A DNA stretch of 58,482 nucleotides from Lachnospiraceae bacterium (lineage in GTDB: Bacteria > Bacillota > Clostridia > Lachnospirales > Lachnospiraceae), in assembly GCA_017634175.1 (NCBI GenBank), contig JAGBNY010000009.1:1-58482 (forward strand), read 5' to 3'. Under the pieces are notes generated by a model. That model had not been told where the DNA came from and searched no databases. It saw only the letters and a list, made by a program, of their open reading frames with translations. Made by a program: the position numbers and the translations under genes. Of this stretch, positions 7,760 through 16,472 are shown piece by piece; the stretch's first letter is position 1, and every line of letters starts with the position of its first letter.

Positions 7760-9697
7760 TCACGCCAAAGTCCCGGCGACAGCGACGATCATGAACGAGG
7801 CGAGGGCCACGGCCGAACAAAGGAGCATCGGGCTCAAGATCCTCTTCTCGCCAAACCACTTTTCCATGTACCAATTCGAAAGGTAGGAAGGACGGACTCC
7901 GCCGAACGCATCTATGAAATGGCGGTCATCCCCGGCATTCACTCCGGCCATGTAGGACATCGTGGTCTTCTCCTTCCTGGTACGAACAAGAATCTCTGTC
8001 AGCACCGGCAGGATCGCTATCATTATCAGCATCATCAGCATGACCCGGATATCGTCAGGCGAGATCACGTTCGAAATCGTGGCATAGAAGGACTGCCTGA
8101 GATAGGGCTGCACTATCCTGGACCCTATCATGGGGAAGGTCATGCAGAGGATTATCACGAGGCCGGTCAGCGTATACATCGAAAACCATGCGGTCTTAGG
8201 CGTGGTATCTCTAAGCGTCTCCGACTGGTGCAGGATAACGAAGATCTTCCCCAGCCATTTCCCCCAATAGAACATGGTTGTAGCCGAGCCAAAGACCAGG
8301 AAGATCACGAGGACCACGTTATTCGAATCAATGTAGGACTTCAGAGCCGCCCATTTTGCGACCAGCATCCCGAAGGGGGCCAAGAACATGCCGCAGATAC
8401 CGACCGTCATTATATAGGCCATCCGGGGCATCTTGACAATGAGCCCATGCATATCCTCTATATCCCGGCTCCCGGTGGCGTTCTCGATGGAGCCCACACC
8501 CAGGAACATGAGGGACTTCGAGACTGCATGGAAAATTAGCAGGAGGATCCCGGCCCAGGAAGCCTCAGCCGCCCCCACTCCAGCACAGGCGGTTATGAGT
8601 CCAAGGTTCGAGACAGTGGAATAGGCAAGGACCTTCTTCCCGTCGCTTGCGGAAATCGCAAGAAGCGAGGCCGCAAAGAAAGTGAATCCCCCGATGCTTG
8701 TCACCATGAGACCGACCACGTTCCCGGTCATGAGGGGGGCTATCCTCAATAGAAGGTAGACCCCCGCCTTCACCATTGTAGCAGAGTGCAAGAGGGCGCT
8801 GGAAGGAGTCGGAGCGACCATGGCCCCCAAAAGCCACTTGCAGAAAGGCATCTGGGCGCTCTTAGTGAGGGCCGCAAATGAAAGCATCGCCGCAGGGATC
8901 AAAATGCCGCTCGTCATCCCGCCCATCCTGACGAGATGGGAAAGATTCGAGACATTGTAGAACCTGGCGCAGTAGATAATCGTCACCGTGAAGCCGCAGC
9001 CACCCAAGAGATTCATCCAAAGGGCTCTGAAAGAATTGTTTATCGCCTCTTCTGAACGGGTATATCCTATCAGGAGGAAAGACACTGTACTGGTAATCTC
9101 CCAGAAAAAGAAGATCCAAGACAGGCTATCGGCTGTCACTAGGCCGAACATCGCCCCTATGAACACAAACAGCAGGGCCTGGAAGTACCATGAACGGTTT
9201 GCTACATCGGTATGGTGGTGGTGATAATCGTGAAGATAGCCTATGGCATAGATGCAGATGATGCCCCCGACAATGCCGACCACCAGGCACATGATTATCG
9301 TGAGATTGTCGATCATCACTGCCGGAAGAGGGGCCGTGACATGAGTCCCGAAAAAATCGTGCCAAAGGACCGGAAAAGTCCCGGCCGCCGCCAGGAGCAG
9401 ACAGTAATACTTTTGATACTTGATTGAAAGAAATGCGATTAAAAGAAATAAAAGGAGCTCAACGTCTATTATCACATGCTCGAATATGTGATATACGTGG
9501 GTCTCGCTCCCCGCCCACCTGAGTGGGTTGATCCCGGCGCCTGCTCTTACTGCCTGGACGCAGAATATGATGTCAGCGACCATGATGGCGACGCAGCCAA
9601 TCATCACGACCAGGCTCCTCAACTTCTCGTTCCTAGCGCAAAAAGTGAGGAGAGCCATGACGAATGGGAACAGGATCAGAAACAATAATAGGTTCAT
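7760..9697 (-). CDS. echA: Ech-type hydrogenase proton-pumping membrane subunit (NuoL/EchA-like)
   Basis: The antiporter-like subunit thought to move H+ or Na+. It has 645 residues, 15 or more transmembrane helices, and the NuoL core with FFFWEITS, the conserved Lys/His-containing SAQMPFCKWLLGAM segment and PTPSSALLHSATMVKAG. I chose ATG 9695-9697 because GGAGGTAGGAGA lies directly before it; an in-frame extension of 38 codons upstream is unlikely. It is the first gene of the operon echABCDEF-hypCDE, which together would make a ferredoxin-dependent, energy-conserving hydrogenase plus part of its maturation set. Confidence 0.92.
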   Translation of the reverse strand: MNLLLFLILFPFVMALLTFCARNEKLRSLVVMIGCVAIMVADIIFCVQAVRAGAGINPLRWAGSETHVYHIFEHVIIDVELLLFLLIAFLSIKYQKYYCLLLAAAGTFPVLWHDFFGTHVTAPLPAVMIDNLTIIMCLVVGIVGGIICIYAIGYLHDYHHHHTDVANRSWYFQALLFVFIGAMFGLVTADSLSWIFFFWEITSTVSFLLIGYTRSEEAINNSFRALWMNLLGGCGFTVTIIYCARFYNVSNLSHLVRMGGMTSGILIPAAMLSFAALTKSAQMPFCKWLLGAMVAPTPSSALLHSATMVKAGVYLLLRIAPLMTGNVVGLMVTSIGGFTFFAASLLAISASDGKKVLAYSTVSNLGLITACAGVGAAEASWAGILLLIFHAVSKSLMFLGVGSIENATGSRDIEDMHGLIVKMPRMAYIMTVGICGMFLAPFGMLVAKWAALKSYIDSNNVVLVIFLVFGSATTMFYWGKWLGKIFVILHQSETLRDTTPKTAWFSMYTLTGLVIILCMTFPMIGSRIVQPYLRQSFYATISNVISPDDIRVMLMMLIMIAILPVLTEILVRTRKEKTTMSYMAGVNAGDDRHFIDAFGGVRPSYLSNWYMEKWFGEKRILSPMLLCSAVALASFMIVAVAGTLA

Positions 9698-9723
9698 TCT
9701 CCTACCTCCTAAAATACTTTCCC

Positions 9724-9767
9724 GGCAATCATTAAATGCGGAGTCCACTGAGCCTCGGCTGATTGCC
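9724..9767 (-). promoter_or_regulatory. stem-loop in the leader of the ech operon
   Basis: GGCAATCA (9724-9731) pairs with TGATTGCC (9760-9767), 27 bases before the echA start codon. On the minus strand a TATTAT near 9779-9784 could be the -10 box, but I found no good -35. Whether the stem regulates the operon is unknown. Confidence 0.35.
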
Positions 9768-9819
9768 AAACATATTCTTATAATACTAGCACAAGCAATT
9801 AGCCTATTCAAGAAATACG

Positions 9820-9847
9820 TTGCTTTTTACTTCATATTTATTATAAT
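9820..9847 (+). promoter_or_regulatory. sigma-A-like promoter of the DUF2971 gene
   Basis: TTGCTT (9820-9825) and TATAAT (9842-9847) are 16 bases apart. The predicted transcript begins at about 9854, at or next to the second possible start codon (9855), which would make this a nearly leaderless message. Confidence 0.5.
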
Positions 9848-9854
9848 GAACTAC

Positions 9855-10499
9855 ATGGAAATTTGGGAATATGAACTCCGGGAGGATATCTTCGAGGCCT
9901 TTCTGAGTAACAATCAAAAAGCGGCCTCGGACATGATCGGTGAATTGGTCTTTCGCAAGAACGGAGGGCTGTTTTATCGCTATCGCCCGCTCAATATGGA
10001 TGAGATAAATGCCATACGCTTCGGACAGATTTACCTCTGCAGGGCAATAAGGTTCGTTGGCAGGGGCGATGAATGGACTCGTTTCAGGAGCTATGTTTCA
10101 TGCTTTACGGACAAGAAGAATTCCCTGTCAATGTGGAGCGACTATGCCGACAGCGGCAGGGGAATCTGCCTGGAGTACAATTTCGTCGACCTGGAAAAGT
10201 TCTCCAGCGAGAACAGGCTCGTCTTTTCCCCGGTCCGATACAGCGACAACGAGTTTTCCCCGGGGCAGAAGAAGGACGCGGCCCTCTCGATGATGTGGAA
10301 GGAGAAGATTTTCTCCAATGAATCCGAATGGAGGCTATGGAAGACTGATTACCATTCTTCGGACATAGGGAAGCTAATGTCCTCCATCCACCCGCAAAAG
10401 ATTTATATGGGAAAAAACATGGACACAGAATCAGAGCTTTATGAGGAGCTTCTAAGGCTCTCAGAAGAAATGAATATAGAATTATCCTGGGTTTGGTAA
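9855..10499 (+). CDS. DUF2971 family protein
   Basis: About 214 residues with family hallmarks: LFYRYRPLN near residue 40, then SLSMWSDYADSGRGICLEYN near 92, which matches the SMWxxYAdxhkGiClgf core of DUF2971. The biochemical role of this family is not established. It is a soluble protein with no signal peptide. The start is uncertain. ATG 9846 lies inside the TATAAT box, ATG 9855 coincides with the predicted transcript start, and neither has a Shine-Dalgarno site; a GGGAGG at about 9879 is not followed by a usable ATG. It stands alone, divergent from the hydrogenase operon and convergent with the alcohol dehydrogenase. Confidence 0.75.
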   Translation: MEIWEYELREDIFEAFLSNNQKAASDMIGELVFRKNGGLFYRYRPLNMDEINAIRFGQIYLCRAIRFVGRGDEWTRFRSYVSCFTDKKNSLSMWSDYADSGRGICLEYNFVDLEKFSSENRLVFSPVRYSDNEFSPGQKKDAALSMMWKEKIFSNESEWRLWKTDYHSSDIGKLMSSIHPQKIYMGKNMDTESELYEELLRLSEEMNIELSWVW

Positions 10500-10512
10500 A
10501 TTGGCAAATTTC

Positions 10513-10555
10513 GTCATAAGGTGCCGCCAGCTTCCGGGCGGCAGAGCCTTATGAC
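10513..10555. terminator. two-part stem-loop between converging genes
   Basis: GTCATAAGG (10513-10521) pairs with CCTTATGAC (10547-10555), and inside it TGCCGCC (10522-10528) pairs with GGCGGCA (10537-10543). It sits between the DUF2971 stop and the alcohol dehydrogenase stop, so it probably ends both transcripts. Neither side has a strong T run. Confidence 0.6.
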
Positions 10556-10565
10556 TGATTGGATC

Positions 10566-11756
10566 TTATGGTCTGATCGCCATCTTGTAGATCTCCACAC
10601 ATTCTTCTACATTCAATGGGCGAAGCCTGGAGAGCGTCATCGTCCTCTCCCTTGTAGCGAGTTCTGCGAGCCTGATAAGCGCTTTCTCATCCGGAAGCCC
10701 CCGATCAGCGCATAGCTCATTCAAGTCGACCGGCATCCCGATGGACTTCCAGAATTCTTCCGCCCTCTCTATTCCCTCTAAAGCAGCCCTCTCATCGTCC
10801 TTTTCCTCGACGCCGAATACCTTCCTCGCGAACCTTGCGAAGCGCCCTATGGCCTCCTTATATTGATACCTGGCCCATGCGCCCCACACAGCGGAGAGAG
10901 TCGCTCCATGCGTGTCGTCGTAGAGGGCAGATAAGGCCATCCCCAGCTTATGCACAGAGAAATCCTTGCCCCTCCCACATTCTGTGAGATTATTATGGGA
11001 CAGTGACGAAGACCACATTACTTCTGCCATGGCGTCATAATCATTTGGGTTCTCAATGACCTTTCTTCCGTTCTCTATAACGGTTCTTAATAGCCCCTCT
11101 GCGATCTCGTCCGTAAGGGCGCATTGAATCCCCGGTATGAAATAGCGCTCCATCGTATGCATCATGATGTCCGTAATGCCGGCAGCCAATTGATAAGGCG
11201 GCAGGCTCATCAGGAGCTCCGGATTCATGATCGCAAAGCGGCACCGGTTAAAGTCCGTATTCATGCCCTGCTTCTGGCTGGTTTCTTCATTTGTCAGCAC
11301 CGCCGAATCGCTGAGCTCGCTCCCGGCCGCGGCAATGGTCAGAACCGCCCCGATCGGCAGCGACTTCTTTAAGGAGCCGGGGTTCTTCCAGATGTCCCAG
11401 AGCGCAGTGCCTTGATTCGCGGCCCCATGGGCGATCCCCTTCGCTGTGTCGATTACGCTGCCGCCTCCCACAGCCAGGATGAAGTCGCAGCCCTTTTCTA
11501 TGGCAAGCTCCACCCCCTTCTCGGCATGGGACAGGAGCGGGTTCGGCCTCGCCCCTCCAAATTCCACAAAAGCGACACCTGCGCTCTCTAAAGAGTCCTC
11601 GACCCGCTTTATCAAACCAGACTTTACGGCATGGCCGCCTCCATAGACAATCAGCGCCCTCTTGCCGCCCTCTCTCGCTACCGCTTCCCCTGTTTTCTCG
11701 ACCGAAGACCTCCCGAAGACCACTCTCGTGGGAGAATAGTAATTAAAATCATTCAT
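10566..11756 (-). CDS. iron-containing alcohol dehydrogenase (butanol dehydrogenase BdhA/YqhD-like)
   Basis: An NAD(P)H-dependent aldehyde reductase or alcohol dehydrogenase of the type III iron family, used in fermentation to reoxidise cofactor. It has 396 residues. The nucleotide-binding GGGSVIDTAKGIAHG region is near residues 95-109. The metal-binding histidines are in MMHTMERYF and in the later HGATLSAVWG segment. I chose ATG 11754-11756, eight bases after GGAGG. The first 200 residues align with the butanol dehydrogenase/YqhD type (N-terminus MNDFNYYSPTRVVFG). Substrate and cofactor cannot be read from sequence. It follows the 92-residue unknown gene by only 4 bases. Confidence 0.88.
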   Translation of the reverse strand: MNDFNYYSPTRVVFGRSSVEKTGEAVAREGGKRALIVYGGGHAVKSGLIKRVEDSLESAGVAFVEFGGARPNPLLSHAEKGVELAIEKGCDFILAVGGGSVIDTAKGIAHGAANQGTALWDIWKNPGSLKKSLPIGAVLTIAAAGSELSDSAVLTNEETSQKQGMNTDFNRCRFAIMNPELLMSLPPYQLAAGITDIMMHTMERYFIPGIQCALTDEIAEGLLRTVIENGRKVIENPNDYDAMAEVMWSSSLSHNNLTECGRGKDFSVHKLGMALSALYDDTHGATLSAVWGAWARYQYKEAIGRFARFARKVFGVEEKDDERAALEGIERAEEFWKSIGMPVDLNELCADRGLPDEKALIRLAELATRERTMTLSRLRPLNVEECVEIYKMAIRP

Positions 11757-11760
11757 GGTA

Positions 11761-12039
11761 TCAACCTCCAAAAAGATGGGTGATCGAACTAATGGACTTA
11801 GCCTTGGCAATTATGTCCTCTGTATGCTCCTTCAAATACTTGGAAAGCTCCTTTGTCTCTTCAGCCGTGAAGCCTTGAAAACCTGTTATCTTGCAGGAGG
11901 GCACGACTCCCTCTGCAAAGTCCGTTCCGCGTCCCTTCTTTCGTTCAAATCGAACTCGGACAACCTGCTTTCCGTTCTTATCCCTCAAGACTCCGGAGTA
12001 TGTCATATTCACCGGAGCATCCCCACCCGTTTTTTGCAT
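11761..12039 (-). CDS. small conserved-looking protein of unknown function, upstream of the alcohol dehydrogenase
   Basis: A 92-residue soluble, basic protein that I do not recognise. It has a beta-rich N-terminal half (MTYSGVLRDKNGKQVVRVRF) and a C-terminal helix (FTAEETKELSKYLKEH). There are no cysteine clusters or signal peptide. The start at ATG 12039 follows CGAGGTGGG. The stop is four bases before the alcohol dehydrogenase start, so the two are almost certainly co-transcribed. A leader stem (12072-12099) and a minus-strand promoter precede it. A regulatory or accessory role for the dehydrogenase is only suggested by position. Confidence 0.7.
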   Translation of the reverse strand: MQKTGGDAPVNMTYSGVLRDKNGKQVVRVRFERKKGRGTDFAEGVVPSCKITGFQGFTAEETKELSKYLKEHTEDIIAKAKSISSITHLFGG

Positions 12040-12071
12040 AAACCCACCTCGCCCTGCGAGTCATTGAAAGC

Positions 12072-12099
12072 GTCCTTCACGTTTATCCCCGTAAAGGAC
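12072..12099 (-). promoter_or_regulatory. leader stem-loop before the 92-residue gene
   Basis: GTCCTT (12072-12077) plus ACG pairs with CGT plus AAGGAC (12094-12099) across one mismatch, with an 8-base loop. It lies between the putative -10 and the ribosome site of the 92-residue gene. Confidence 0.35.
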
Positions 12100-12122
12100 C
12101 GATTACAATATCAGCATACTAA

Positions 12123-12151
12123 AGTATAGCACAGCAGCAGTTTGAATGGAA
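12123..12151 (-). promoter_or_regulatory. putative promoter of the 92-residue gene and alcohol dehydrogenase
   Basis: Minus-strand TATACT (12123-12128) with a weak TTCCAT -35 (12146-12151) 17 bases away. The -35 overlaps that of the divergent pth promoter, so the two promoters may compete. Confidence 0.4.
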
Positions 12152-12170
12152 CAAAGGATTTTAGTATAAT
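12142..12170 (+). promoter_or_regulatory. sigma-A-like promoter of pth-mfd
   Basis: TTGAAT (12142-12147) and TATAAT (12165-12170) are separated by exactly 17 bases. The leader to the pth start is about 50 bases and contains AAAGGATG as the ribosome site. Confidence 0.7.
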
Positions 12171-12226
12171 GGGACGCTGCAAAAGGCATAAGACGACTTT
12201 ATCTCACAAAAAAGGATGAAAAGCAC

Positions 12227-12805
12227 ATGAAAATAATCGTAGGGCTCGGGAACCCCGGACCCAGGTACAGAGGCACAAGGCACAACGCAGGATTCGAGGC
12301 AGCCGAGGCCCTCGCTGAAAAGAACGGGATAATAATTGACTATCTGAAGCACCACGCTTTCTGCGGGACCGGACGCATAAATAACGAACGGGTCCTGATC
12401 GCTGAACCGCAGACCTTCATGAACGAGTCGGGAACAAGCGTGAGGGAAATCCTTTCTTATTACAAAATCGACCCTGAGCAGGACCTCATCGTAATCTCAG
12501 ACGATATAGACCTGCCAATCGGACGCATAAGGGTAAGGCCCCATGGCAGCGCGGGGGGACACAATGGGCTGAAGAATATCATCCAGCACGTCGGCACCGA
12601 CAAATTCGCCAGGGTCCGTATTGGTATAGGAAAAAAGCCCGCTGATTGGCAGCTTGTGGATTGGGTTCTGTCCCGTTTCGCTCCCTCGGAGAGCGCAGAG
12701 ATTGGAGAAGCCTGCAAGAGGGCTGCCGAATCCATAGAGTGCCTCATAACCGAAGGAGTCGAGTCGGCCATGAGCCGATTCAACAGACCAGCTCAAAACC
12801 CATAA
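12227..12805 (+). CDS. pth: peptidyl-tRNA hydrolase
   Basis: Releases tRNA from peptidyl-tRNA that drops off the ribosome, an essential recycling step in the cytoplasm. The 192 residues match the bacterial Pth family. GLGNPG is at 6-11, the catalytic histidine at 19 in TRHNAG, the conserved PQTFMNESG near 65, and the Asp-containing ISDDIDLP and HGSAGGHNGLKN motifs follow. It lies four bases before mfd; the pth-mfd order is common in Firmicutes, where the two are usually co-transcribed. Confidence 0.97.
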   Translation: MKIIVGLGNPGPRYRGTRHNAGFEAAEALAEKNGIIIDYLKHHAFCGTGRINNERVLIAEPQTFMNESGTSVREILSYYKIDPEQDLIVISDDIDLPIGRIRVRPHGSAGGHNGLKNIIQHVGTDKFARVRIGIGKKPADWQLVDWVLSRFAPSESAEIGEACKRAAESIECLITEGVESAMSRFNRPAQNP

Positions 12806-12809
12806 AGAA

Positions 12810-15800
12810 ATGATAAAAACAATCTTAGACCCCATAAAAGAATTAAGCTCCGTTTCTGAAGCAAACAGACTCCTTTCTCAGTTCAAGTCCGTTGAAATGG
12901 ATGGTTGCATAGATGCCGCAAAGCCCGGGATCATCACCTGCCTCGCAGAGGAAAGCAGACACAAAATAGTCATAGCCGCTGACGAGATCAGGGCGCGAGA
13001 CCTAAAAGAGTCCCTCTCATATGTTTATGGCGGCGCGGTCTACTATCCCCCCAGGGATATGATTTTCTATCAATCGGACTTAAGCGGGAATCAGCTAAAT
13101 ATCGAGCGGATAAACGCCATATCCTCGATTCTGAATGGTTCTGCAAGCGTCATAATAACCACCTTCGACGCCCTAATGGAAAAGGGACCCGGACTATCTA
13201 AAATCAACGGCCATTCACTGTACTTTGAAAGAGATATTGACATAGACCTGGATGAAACTGCACAGTCCCTCCTTTCCCTGGGCTACACCAGGGCGAACGA
13301 GGTTGAGACCAGGGGGGAATTCGCGGTCAGGGGCGGAATCCTCGATATCTACCCCTTAACCGATGATTCTCCGGTCCGGATCGAGCTGATGGGTGACACC
13401 GTGGAGTCGCTCCGCCGCTTCGATGCGCTCTCCCAGCGCTCCCTTGAAGAGCTTTCGGAGGCCATAATACTGCCCGCCAGCGAGATCATTCTCTCAAAGA
13501 GCGAGATATCGGAGGGCTTAAAGAAGCTGGATGAAGAGTACCAAGAACGTTACTCTTACTTCAGGCAATCCATGAAGACTGAGGAAGCCTTCAGGCTTAA
13601 GGAAGCTGTGACCTCTTTCAAGGACTCTCTCCTGGAATTCGGGGACAAGAGCGGACTCATCAGCTACCTTCAATATTTCTGCCCGGAAACCCATTCTTTC
13701 CTTGACTACTTTGACCCAAGGATGACTACAGTCTTTTGGGACGAGCCCTCAAGGATAATAGAGAAGGGAATGTTAATCGAGTCCGAATTCAAGGATAGCA
13801 TGAGCGCAAGGCTGGAGCAAGGCTACATCCTCCCCGGCCAGGCAAATGTAATCTACAGCACCGAAGAGGTATTCTCGAAAATGTCGAGTCACAGGATAGT
13901 CTATCTTTCCAGCCTCTCCCAGAAGCTGTCCCTGCCGACAGCTTCTCATAGATTCTATTTAAGCGTGCGTCCCATAAGCTCCTATCACAACAGCTTCGAC
14001 ACCCTGCTCTCAGATCTCACGAAATTCAAGAAAAACAGGTATAGGATCGTCATCGTATCCGGCTCGTCCTCCAGGGCGCGCCGCCTAAGCCAGGAGCTCA
14101 ACGATAATGAGCTCACCTCGTTCTATACCGACGACCCCGAGAGGGTGCCAATGAATTCCGAGATAATTACCATCTATGGAGCCCTTAAGACGGGATACGA
14201 GTACCCGGACATTCATTTTGTCTGCCTCTCTGACACTGATATTTTCGGGATTCGGAGCAAAAAGAAAGAAAAGCGGAAGAGCCGCAATTACGAGGGGGAG
14301 CATATATCCAGCTTCCAGGACCTCTCGATCGGTGACTACGTGATCCACGAGCAGCATGGGATCGGGATATATTCAGGGATCGAGCATATCGAGATCGACG
14401 GAGTGCTGCGGGACTATGTAAAGGTGAGCTTCCAGGGCGGCGGCAACGTATACGTCATAGCGTCAAACCTAAACACCCTTCAAAAGTACGCATCCAAGGA
14501 CACTGAGAAGAAGCCAAAACTAAATACCCTGGGCAGCAGGGAATGGATAAAGACCAGGGACAAGGTCAGGAAAGCCGTAGGGGATATCGCAAAAAAGCTG
14601 GTTGAGCTCTATGCGAGGAGGCAGAACGGCAAAGGCTATGCCTGCGGCCCCGACACCGAATGGCAGCGTGAATTCGAGGAGCTCTTCCCCTTCGAGGAAA
14701 CCGACGACCAGTTAAAGGCCATAAGCGACGTCAAAAAGGACATGGAGAGCGAGAAAATCATGGACCGCCTGATCTGCGGGGACGTGGGCTTCGGCAAGAC
14801 GGAGATAGCGATAAGAGCGGCCTTCAAGGCCTGCCAGGAGAGCAGGCAGACTGCTATTCTGGTGCCGACGACCATCCTGGCAGAGCAGCATTACAATACC
14901 TTTGTCGAGAGGATGAAGGACTATCCCATAAATATCGGCCTGCTCTGCCGCTTCCGCACTAGACAGGAGCAGGCCGAGACGGCCAAAAAACTCGCCAGCG
15001 GAGAAATAGATATCGTCATCGGGACTCACAGGCTTCTCTCCAAGGATATTAAGTTCCATGATCTGGGCTTGCTTGTGATAGACGAGGAGCAGCGTTTCGG
15101 CGTCACCCATAAAGAGAAGATAAAGGCGATGAGGGCGAATGTGGACGTGATATCCCTCACTGCGACTCCCATTCCTCGGACTCTCCACATGAGCCTGGTC
15201 GGAATACGGGATATGAGCGTCCTGGAAGAGCCGCCACAGGACAGGATGCCGATCCAGACCTTTGTAATGGAGTTCTCCCCGGAAATGGTGAGGGAGGCCA
15301 TCACAAGAGAAATCGCCAGGGGCGGACAGATCTACTATGTCAATAACAGGGTCCACGACATACATGACATAGCCGCAAAGATACAGGCGCTGGTCCCCGA
15401 TGCCGCTGTCTCAGTGGCGCATGGCCAGATGAGCGAGAGAGAGCTGGAGAACGTTATGCGGGACTTCATAAATGGCGAGATCGACGTGCTAGTCGCCACG
15501 ACCATTATCGAGACCGGGATAGACATACCGAACGTGAATACCATCATCATCCAGAACGCGGACAAGATGGGGCTATCCCAGCTCTATCAGCTTAGGGGGC
15601 GGGTCGGCAGGTCCAATAGGACGGCCTATGCCTTTCTTCTTTACAAGAGGGATTCCATACTTAAGGAGACTGCCGAAAAAAGGCTCTCCGCGATCAGGGA
15701 ATTCACTAACCTTGGAAGCGGCTTCAAAATCGCCATGAAGGACCTCGAGATCAGGGGCGCCGGAAATGTGCTGGGGGCCGAGCAGCACGGGCACATGGAG

Positions 15801-16328
15801 GCGGTGGGGTACGACCTCTATTGCAAGATGCTGAATATTGCCGTTAAGACAGAGATGGGGCAAAAGACCATGCCCGAATTCACCACTACGATCGACATAT
15901 CAATCGACGCCTACATTCCCGATAGCTATACGGGCAACGAGAACCTAAAACTGGATTTGTATCGGAGAATTGCCGGGATTGACAGCGACGAGGAGGCCGA
16001 AGACATGATGGCGGAGCTCAAGGACCGCTTCGGCAATTGCCCGGACAGTGTCATGAACCTGATAAAGATAGTGCTAATAAAGCAAAAGGCTCATAGAGTC
16101 TTTGTAGAGAATCTATCCGAAAAACGGGACAGGCTTGAATTCGTCCTGAACCCAAATGCAGAGATCAATCCTTCCATGATTCCGGAACTCGTGAACAAGA
16201 TGGGTGGGAAGCTTAGTTTTCGCACCAAAACGAAACCGATGTTCATCTATGAGCTTTCCAATGGCGAGAAAGACAGGATAGCTGTATCAAACTACGTACT
16301 GGATCAAATGCAGATCTTGAACTCTTAA
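12810..16328 (+). CDS. mfd: transcription-repair coupling factor Mfd
   Basis: An ATP-dependent translocase that removes stalled RNA polymerase from DNA lesions and recruits UvrA. It has 1172 residues, the full family size. In order there are the N-terminal UvrB-like module (to about 350), the RNA polymerase-interaction domain near 500 (SIGDYVIHEQHGIGIY), the RecG-like helicase with Walker A GDVGFGKTE near 657 and DEEQ near 756 (DEEQRFG), the QLRGRVGRSN motif VI, and the C-terminal autoinhibitory domain. Uvr partners are encoded at 51425-57405. It shares the pth promoter and ends before a strong terminator. Confidence 0.97.
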   Translation: MIKTILDPIKELSSVSEANRLLSQFKSVEMDGCIDAAKPGIITCLAEESRHKIVIAADEIRARDLKESLSYVYGGAVYYPPRDMIFYQSDLSGNQLNIERINAISSILNGSASVIITTFDALMEKGPGLSKINGHSLYFERDIDIDLDETAQSLLSLGYTRANEVETRGEFAVRGGILDIYPLTDDSPVRIELMGDTVESLRRFDALSQRSLEELSEAIILPASEIILSKSEISEGLKKLDEEYQERYSYFRQSMKTEEAFRLKEAVTSFKDSLLEFGDKSGLISYLQYFCPETHSFLDYFDPRMTTVFWDEPSRIIEKGMLIESEFKDSMSARLEQGYILPGQANVIYSTEEVFSKMSSHRIVYLSSLSQKLSLPTASHRFYLSVRPISSYHNSFDTLLSDLTKFKKNRYRIVIVSGSSSRARRLSQELNDNELTSFYTDDPERVPMNSEIITIYGALKTGYEYPDIHFVCLSDTDIFGIRSKKKEKRKSRNYEGEHISSFQDLSIGDYVIHEQHGIGIYSGIEHIEIDGVLRDYVKVSFQGGGNVYVIASNLNTLQKYASKDTEKKPKLNTLGSREWIKTRDKVRKAVGDIAKKLVELYARRQNGKGYACGPDTEWQREFEELFPFEETDDQLKAISDVKKDMESEKIMDRLICGDVGFGKTEIAIRAAFKACQESRQTAILVPTTILAEQHYNTFVERMKDYPINIGLLCRFRTRQEQAETAKKLASGEIDIVIGTHRLLSKDIKFHDLGLLVIDEEQRFGVTHKEKIKAMRANVDVISLTATPIPRTLHMSLVGIRDMSVLEEPPQDRMPIQTFVMEFSPEMVREAITREIARGGQIYYVNNRVHDIHDIAAKIQALVPDAAVSVAHGQMSERELENVMRDFINGEIDVLVATTIIETGIDIPNVNTIIIQNADKMGLSQLYQLRGRVGRSNRTAYAFLLYKRDSILKETAEKRLSAIREFTNLGSGFKIAMKDLEIRGAGNVLGAEQHGHMEAVGYDLYCKMLNIAVKTEMGQKTMPEFTTTIDISIDAYIPDSYTGNENLKLDLYRRIAGIDSDEEAEDMMAELKDRFGNCPDSVMNLIKIVLIKQKAHRVFVENLSEKRDRLEFVLNPNAEINPSMIPELVNKMGGKLSFRTKTKPMFIYELSNGEKDRIAVSNYVLDQMQILNS

Positions 16329-16400
16329 AGAAGCATCGAACAGTATAAAAGCGTCCTCGATAATGCGATTAGGACATCTCGCAGCAAAGCCAATCGAAAA

Positions 16401-16434
16401 GGAGGCCCCGCAGCGCAGCCGCTGCGGGGCCTCC
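16401..16434. terminator. strong bidirectional terminator between mfd and glgD
   Basis: GGAGGCCCCGCAGC (16401-16414) pairs perfectly with GCTGCGGGGCCTCC (16421-16434) over a six-base loop. The minus-strand side is followed by CTTTTCG, the better T-run, so it mainly ends glgC-glgD; the plus side has only a short T pair. Confidence 0.85.
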
Positions 16435-16472
16435 TTCAAAGCATGAAACTCAAGCCTCGCTTTTAAGAGCAG

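Noticed and set aside
7919..8539. A 206-codon plus-strand frame opposite echA
   Set aside because: Rich in His, Gly and Arg as expected for the antisense of a membrane protein; no known motif.
9846..10499. DUF2971 gene as a defence or abortive-infection gene
   Set aside because: No partner genes, repeats or mobile features are around it; the sequence alone supports only the family.
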